In this document: one piece after another, positions 13,841 through 17,506 of the stretch
How the letters are laid out: each line of letters begins with the position of its first letter
Position numbering within the stretch: the stretch's first letter is position 1
NCBI GenBank assembly: GCA_002306295.1
Contig: DBRI01000006.1
Span: 1-17,506 of the forward strand
Length of the DNA: 17,506 bases
From: Patescibacteria group bacterium UBA1372
GTDB taxonomy: Bacteria > Patescibacteriota > Microgenomatia > UBA12405
Reading direction: 5' to 3'
Notes under the pieces: model-generated
What the model saw: only the letters and a program-made list of their open reading frames with translations
Told to the model about the DNA's origin: nothing
The model's database searches: none
Position numbers and translations under genes: made by a program

Positions 13841-14934
13841 CTTCAAAACAATTTCTCACACTTATCGCTAATTTAAAACACAAATTTTTTTTCAGTCTTT
13901 TCTTTGGCTGTCGCGTCAACGCTGCCGAATCAAATCTGATATCTCAAATACTTATCAATGCCGGATTAAAACCAATTTCCGAGACTGATAATAATATTCC
14001 CAGCTTAATTGTTGTAAATACCTGTAGTATCACTCAAAAAGGCGAAAATGAATCATTAAGAAAAATCAAATCTCTAAGCATTATTTATCCCAAAGCTATT
14101 ATTGTCATCACCGGCTGTGCTTCAATTTCAGCTTTGCCAAAAAATAAAAATTTCTATTTTCTCAACAACATTGCCAAAAAAAATCTTCTGTCACAAAATA
14201 CACTTACATATAGCCCCAAAATCAAAGACCGCCTTTCCAAATATCACCGATATCTTCTCAATATCCAAATAGGCTGTAACCAATTTTGTTCCTATTGTAT
14301 CGTTCCCTACAAAAGACAACAACTTTGGTCTTTACCCATCAAAGATGCAATTTTACAAACAAAAAAAGCCATTGATTTGGGTTTTACTGAAATTATTATT
14401 ACAGGAGTCAACTTAGAAAAATATACACCGGGTTTAACCAATTTAACCCAATCTCTTCTTCAAAAAACATCTGCTCCTTTAATTAGTTTTGGTTCTATTC
14501 CCTTAAACTGTATTAATGATGATTTTTTGAAATTATTTAAGGAATATAAATCTCGAATTACAAATTTTCTTCACATCCCCCTTCAGTCTGGTTCAGATAA
14601 AATTCTTAAACTTATGAACCGACCTTACACAACCCAAAAAATTACCAAAACAATTGAAAATTGTAAATTAAAAATTGAAAACTTAAAGCTTGGTACCGAC
14701 ATTATTGTTGGCTTCCCGACTGAAACTGAAACCGATTTTCAACAAACCTATAATCTTTGTCAATCTATTGGATTTACCAAAATTCACACCTTTAGATATT
14801 CACCTCGCCCAGGTACAGCTTCATCAAAATTACTCCAAACGGTCAACAAAAAAACTAAAAAATATCGCAGCCAATTAATTAGAAATCTCACCTTCCAAAC
14901 CACACCTCCATTTCATCAAAAACAGGATAATTAA
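13837..14934 (+). CDS. radical SAM methylthiotransferase, MtaB/MiaB-like, without TRAM domain
   Basis: Methylthiotransferases add a methylthio group to modified A37 of tRNA (MiaB on i6A, MtaB on t6A) or to ribosomal protein S12 (RimO), using two iron-sulfur clusters. The N-terminal UPF0004 domain keeps its three cluster cysteines, Cys25 (FGCRVNAAES), Cys63 (VNTCSIT) and Cys94 (TGCAS). The radical SAM motif is Cys147-x3-Cys151-x2-Cys154 (GCNQFCSYCIVPYKR), followed by LHIPLQSGSD, TDIIVGFPTETETDF and FRYSPRPGTAS. The FGCRVN start and weakly conserved linker look more like MtaB than MiaB. At 365 residues it ends right after the barrel and lacks the ~60-residue C-terminal TRAM domain that binds RNA. 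It is translationally coupled to tgt, so a tRNA substrate is likely. The 3' 47 nt overlap the convergent GTPase gene. Confidence 0.85.
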   Translation: MTSKQFLTLIANLKHKFFFSLFFGCRVNAAESNLISQILINAGLKPISETDNNIPSLIVVNTCSITQKGENESLRKIKSLSIIYPKAIIVITGCASISALPKNKNFYFLNNIAKKNLLSQNTLTYSPKIKDRLSKYHRYLLNIQIGCNQFCSYCIVPYKRQQLWSLPIKDAILQTKKAIDLGFTEIIITGVNLEKYTPGLTNLTQSLLQKTSAPLISFGSIPLNCINDDFLKLFKEYKSRITNFLHIPLQSGSDKILKLMNRPYTTQKITKTIENCKLKIENLKLGTDIIVGFPTETETDFQQTYNLCQSIGFTKIHTFRYSPRPGTASSKLLQTVNKKTKKYRSQLIRNLTFQTTPPFHQKQDN

Positions 14935-15997
14935 AAGATACTTTTTGTCCAGCAAATCTGGCTTTATTACCCCATATATAAGCCGATTTTACATCCTCAC
15001 CCATTTCATTTGAAATCTTTTCCACTACTGAAGCCAATGTTTTATTTGACCCAATTATCAAAGGTTCCACTTTATCAGCCGGTCTACTCCTATCCCTCTT
15101 TAAATATACTCTTACTAACCCCAATTTCTCCCATATCATTTCCTTAAATTTATCTATTCCAAAGCCATCTATAGCACTTAGCATTACACAATCATTTTGA
15201 CTTGCAAATTTCAAAACCTCGTTTTTTTTATCTTGACTAAGCCCATCAACTTTACTAACAACTCTAATCAGGGGTAAATATACTCTAGATTTTGTCAGTA
15301 CATCAATCAATTTATCAACGTCAGTTATTTTTTCACCAAAATTTACCACTGCATTACTTATACCCATCTCTTTGCAAACGTCCACCACTGTCTCAGTAGA
15401 CAACCCTCCATATGGATTGACCACTCTAATTGATCCTCTATCGCTCTTTCTAACGTCAATTTTAGGTCTTAGGCCGTTGTATCTAATCCCCGATGCATAC
15501 AATTCCATTTCCATTTTAGAAAACCAATTCAACCTATCTACATCACTTATCAAAATTACCATATTTGACGCTCTTATTACCGATAACACTTTTTTACCAA
15601 AACCTTTATTTTTTGAAGCTCCTTCCACAATTCCTGGTAAATCCAATATCTGCACTCTTACTCCTTTATAGTTCATCATCCCTGGCACGACCCCTAGTGT
15701 AGTGAAATCATAATTACCCACCTTAGATTCTGCATTTGTCAGTTTATTTAATAATGTCGATTTTCCTACCGATGGCAACCCCACCAATACTGCTGTCGCA
15801 TCTCCAGAGTGTCTAATGGCATAACTCAATCCACCCCCACCTCCGCCAGTTGACACACCATACAAATCATCCTTTAATTTCGATAATTTTGCCTTAAGCC
15901 TACCATGGTGATGTTCAGATGCCTTATCATATGGAGTATCCCGAATTTCTTTTTCAACCCGGGATATCTGGATTTTTATAATTTCTTCTTTTGTCAT
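14888..15997 (-). CDS. DRG/Rbg-family GTPase with TGS domain
   Basis: A 369-residue Obg-superfamily GTPase of the DRG type, known mainly from archaea and eukaryotes, where it associates with ribosomes. Order of domains: N-terminal helical segment (residues ~1-45, SRVEKEIRDTPYDKASEHHHGRLKAKLSKL in part), Gly-rich linker (51-56), G domain with G1 GLPSVGKST (73-81), G2 Thr in FTTLGVVPG, G3 DLPG (119-122) followed by IVEGASKNKGFGKK, G4 SKVD (248-251, for NKxD) and G5 SAIDG, then a C-terminal TGS domain from ~295. The N-terminal ATEyHlG-LKaKLakL pattern and GGGGG linker separate it from bacterial Obg and YchF. The start codon is 18 bp from the divergent gene at 16016. The 3' end overlaps the methylthiotransferase by 47 nt. 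The cellular role in bacteria is unknown; ribosome binding is an extrapolation. Confidence 0.9.
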   Translation of the reverse strand: MTKEEIIKIQISRVEKEIRDTPYDKASEHHHGRLKAKLSKLKDDLYGVSTGGGGGGLSYAIRHSGDATAVLVGLPSVGKSTLLNKLTNAESKVGNYDFTTLGVVPGMMNYKGVRVQILDLPGIVEGASKNKGFGKKVLSVIRASNMVILISDVDRLNWFSKMEMELYASGIRYNGLRPKIDVRKSDRGSIRVVNPYGGLSTETVVDVCKEMGISNAVVNFGEKITDVDKLIDVLTKSRVYLPLIRVVSKVDGLSQDKKNEVLKFASQNDCVMLSAIDGFGIDKFKEMIWEKLGLVRVYLKRDRSRPADKVEPLIIGSNKTLASVVEKISNEMGEDVKSAYIWGNKARFAGQKVSFNYPVFDEMEVWFGR

Positions 15998-16015
15998 CTG
16001 TTATTATTTTACTAG
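15998..16015. promoter_or_regulatory. 18-bp divergent start-to-start gap
   Basis: Only 18 bases separate the two divergent ATGs. Forward, TATTTT (16005-16010) is followed by ACTAG and the ATG at 16016. Reverse, TAAAAT (16011-16006) ends eight bases before the GTPase ATG. The two -10-like hexamers overlap, so if both are real they compete for polymerase and both messages are leaderless. Inference. Confidence 0.4.
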
Positions 16016-17413
16016 ATGAAAAAAATCATCCTCATTTTACTAATATTTTTATTGCTAACGTCCTCTATTTTAGCAAAAGCCACTTTCGCCAAAAATATCT
16101 ACGGTCTCCACCTGACTCAAACCGAAGATATTCAAAAAGCTGCTCCCATAATTAACTCATCCCAAGGGGATTGGGGTTGGGTCACTATCACGATTAGACT
16201 GGACCAATTAAACTATAATCAATGGCAAGATTTTTTTAATCAATGTCGACGGCTTCATCTCATACCCTTAGTAAGATTAGCAACCAAACTAGAAGGTAAT
16301 AGTTGGCTCAAACCAACTGAACAAAACATAATAGATTTTTCCGTATTTTTAAACTCTCTAAACTGGCCTACCGATCAAAAACACATTATATTGTTTAATG
16401 AAGTCAATAGGGGAGATGAATGGGGTCAGGACCCAAATCCCCAAGATTATGCTAATATTTCAACTTTTGCCTCCCAGCATTTTAAAAAACTCAATCCAAA
16501 TTTTACAATCTTAACTGCCGGGCTTGATCTTGCCGCTCCCCACAAACCTCCAAATTATTTTGGAGCAGATTTGTACTACCAGGAAATATTAAAATACAAA
16601 CCGGATTTTTTTAACTATATAGACGGTTTATCTTCCCATTCATATCCCAACCATGGTTTTGTAGGTAAACCAACCGACACGGGTCGCCACAGTATCAAAG
16701 GCTACCGATGGGAGTTAGATTATTTAAAAAGTTTGGGAATTTCCAAAAATCTACCTGTTTTTATCACCGAAACCGGCTGGCCTCACCGGGAGGGGGTAAC
16801 CTTAAACAATAGTTTTTATACCACCAACACCGCTGCTGACTTTTTAGTAAAAGCCTACAATATTTGGCAACAAGATGAACAGGTTATGGCTGTAACTCCA
16901 TTTATTTTTAATTATCCTCACCAGCCTTTTGATCATTTCTCTTGGCTAAACAACCAAGAAAAATTATTTCCCGCCTACAATCAATTTATTGATATTCCAA
17001 AAGAAAAAAATATCCCAACCCAATTAAATGATTTTGAGATTAAAAATATCAACTTACCAATAATCATTTTCCCAGACCATCAATATACTGCCAAACTATA
17101 TCTTAAAAATACAGGCCAGGCTATTTGGGGAAAAGTTGAAACCACTTTTTGTCTTGATCCCCAAAGCACTCAAAACGTTGTCTTAAGTCAAATATGTACC
17201 AATTCTAATGTTTATACCGAACCAGGCCACAGTCAACAAATCGAATTCACTTTCACAATTTCTACCGAACCAAAACTACCAAAAACTCTTATCGGTTGGC
17301 AAGAAATAGACCGATACTTTGAAATCAAGCCAATTATTGAATCAATAGCCGTATATCGACCAGAATCAACCTTATTTCAAAAAATAAAAGATTATTTATC
17401 AAATCTTTTCTAA
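16016..17413 (+). CDS. exported glycoside hydrolase-like protein (clan GH-A type)
   Basis: A 465-residue protein starting with a signal peptide or anchor (MKKIILILLIFLLLTSSILA, then AxA near residue 24). Residues ~27-320 look like a (beta/alpha)8 glycosidase of clan GH-A: the acid/base Glu129 in LFNEVNRG after strand 4 and nucleophile Glu252 in FITETGWP after strand 7 stand 123 residues apart, as the clan requires; SSHSYPNHG between them fits the conserved His region. The substrate and GH family cannot be fixed by eye. Residues ~330-440 are a beta domain with LYLKNTGQAIWGK, resembling the Ig-like domain named after NBR1 (N-x-G-x-x-W). No Shine-Dalgarno sequence; TATTTT ends five bases before the ATG. 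It may act on surface or environmental glycans. Confidence 0.72.
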   Translation: MKKIILILLIFLLLTSSILAKATFAKNIYGLHLTQTEDIQKAAPIINSSQGDWGWVTITIRLDQLNYNQWQDFFNQCRRLHLIPLVRLATKLEGNSWLKPTEQNIIDFSVFLNSLNWPTDQKHIILFNEVNRGDEWGQDPNPQDYANISTFASQHFKKLNPNFTILTAGLDLAAPHKPPNYFGADLYYQEILKYKPDFFNYIDGLSSHSYPNHGFVGKPTDTGRHSIKGYRWELDYLKSLGISKNLPVFITETGWPHREGVTLNNSFYTTNTAADFLVKAYNIWQQDEQVMAVTPFIFNYPHQPFDHFSWLNNQEKLFPAYNQFIDIPKEKNIPTQLNDFEIKNINLPIIIFPDHQYTAKLYLKNTGQAIWGKVETTFCLDPQSTQNVVLSQICTNSNVYTEPGHSQQIEFTFTISTEPKLPKTLIGWQEIDRYFEIKPIIESIAVYRPESTLFQKIKDYLSNLF

Positions 17414-17422
17414 AATATTCTG

Positions 17423-17479
17423 TGGGTTGCACAGGACTCGAACCTGCGACCGTCCCGATTTTATCGGGATGCTCTACCA
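17423..17479 (-). tRNA. partial tRNA, Lys-like 3' half, anomalous anticodon arm
   Basis: The reverse strand has a good 3' half: GGTAGAGCA of the D-arm, anticodon stem TCCCG/CGGGA, variable CGGTC, T-arm GCAGG-TTCGAGT-CCTGT, acceptor GCAACCC and discriminator A. This half is closest to bacterial tRNA-Lys. The loop, however, reads ATAAAAT, giving AAA in place of TTT, and the whole arm is a perfect palindrome (TCCCGAT-TTT-ATCGGGA on the + strand). Flipping the arm would give a Lys TTT anticodon. The 5' acceptor strand and half the D-arm are missing: at 17480 the sequence leaves the tRNA for an AT-rich tract. Possibly a contig-end artefact or a pseudogene. Confidence 0.55.
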
Positions 17480-17487
17480 TAAGTATC

Positions 17488-17506
17488 ATTAATTAATTAA
17501 TTAATT
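17488..17506. repeat. terminal AATT tandem tract
   Basis: ATT followed by four exact AATT units runs to the last base of the window. The tract carries TAA stops in all six frames and begins shortly after the tRNA sequence breaks off. A simple-sequence contig end or an artificial join is likelier than biology. Confidence 0.7.

Noticed and set aside
13837..14934. Frameshift explaining the short methylthiotransferase
   Set aside because: The forward frames after the stop show no TRAM-like sequence, and the region encodes a well-conserved GTPase C-terminus on the other strand.
17423..17479. A genuine tRNA-Phe with anticodon AAA
   Set aside because: Bacterial Phe tRNAs use GAA and one is present; the body is Lys-like and the 5' half is missing.

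Overview
The window looks like a chromosomal segment of a small-genome, low-GC bacterium, most likely from the Candidate Phyla Radiation (Patescibacteria), perhaps the Microgenomates side. Reasons: genes abut or overlap almost everywhere, several housekeeping proteins lack terminal domains (RsmI, the MtaB-like methylthiotransferase, HolA), a DRG-type GTPase of archaeal/eukaryotic character is present, and many genes are conserved but divergent. Several genes end at UGA (HolA, the transglutaminase protein, Tgt), so the code is the standard bacterial one and not the UGA=Gly code of Gracilibacteria/SR1. The lineage is inferred from gene content only.

Layout. 1-73: tRNA-Glu, reverse. 133-3421: a forward run of HolA-like clamp-loader subunit, a mannose-6-phosphate-isomerase-type cupin and phosphoenolpyruvate synthase. 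3414-4699: reverse lexA-rsmI. 4761-8656: a tight forward operon for cell-envelope functions (secreted transglutaminase-like protein, holin-IV-family membrane protein, SecG, membrane-anchored family 5 solute-binding protein, small membrane protein). 8616-10114: reverse tRNA-Gln then pyruvate kinase. 10141-11829: forward polytopic membrane protein. 11779-12592: seven reverse tRNAs (Leu-UAA, Pro, Leu-GAG, Val, Gly-GCC, Phe, Leu-CAG). 12648-14934: forward tRNA-Gly(UCC), tgt and an MtaB/MiaB-like methylthiotransferase, a tRNA and tRNA-modification unit. 14888-15997: reverse DRG-like GTPase. 16016-17413: secreted glycoside-hydrolase-like protein. 17423-17479: 3' half of a Lys-like tRNA, broken at the window edge beside an AATT tract.

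Together: PEP synthase and pyruvate kinase cover both directions of the PEP/pyruvate node. The tRNA cluster with Tgt and the methylthiotransferase forms a translation neighbourhood to which RsmI and the DRG GTPase also relate. The 4761-8656 operon and the last protein are envelope or exported functions.

Most noteworthy signals: (1) the octamer ATAGGGGA occurs six times on the + strand and, in my reading, never on the - strand, regardless of gene direction, as expected of a polar Chi/KOPS-like site; (2) most transcription-unit starts have a -10-like hexamer only 4-8 nt before the start codon and no Shine-Dalgarno sequence, suggesting leaderless mRNAs; (3) every convergent junction overlaps, one of them a CDS running into a tRNA; (4) pyruvate kinase has lost two K+ ligands, one replaced by Lys; (5) the terminal tRNA has an anticodon arm that reads correctly only if inverted. 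No stretch over 300 bases lacks a gene. I see no CRISPR array, transposase, rRNA or prophage.
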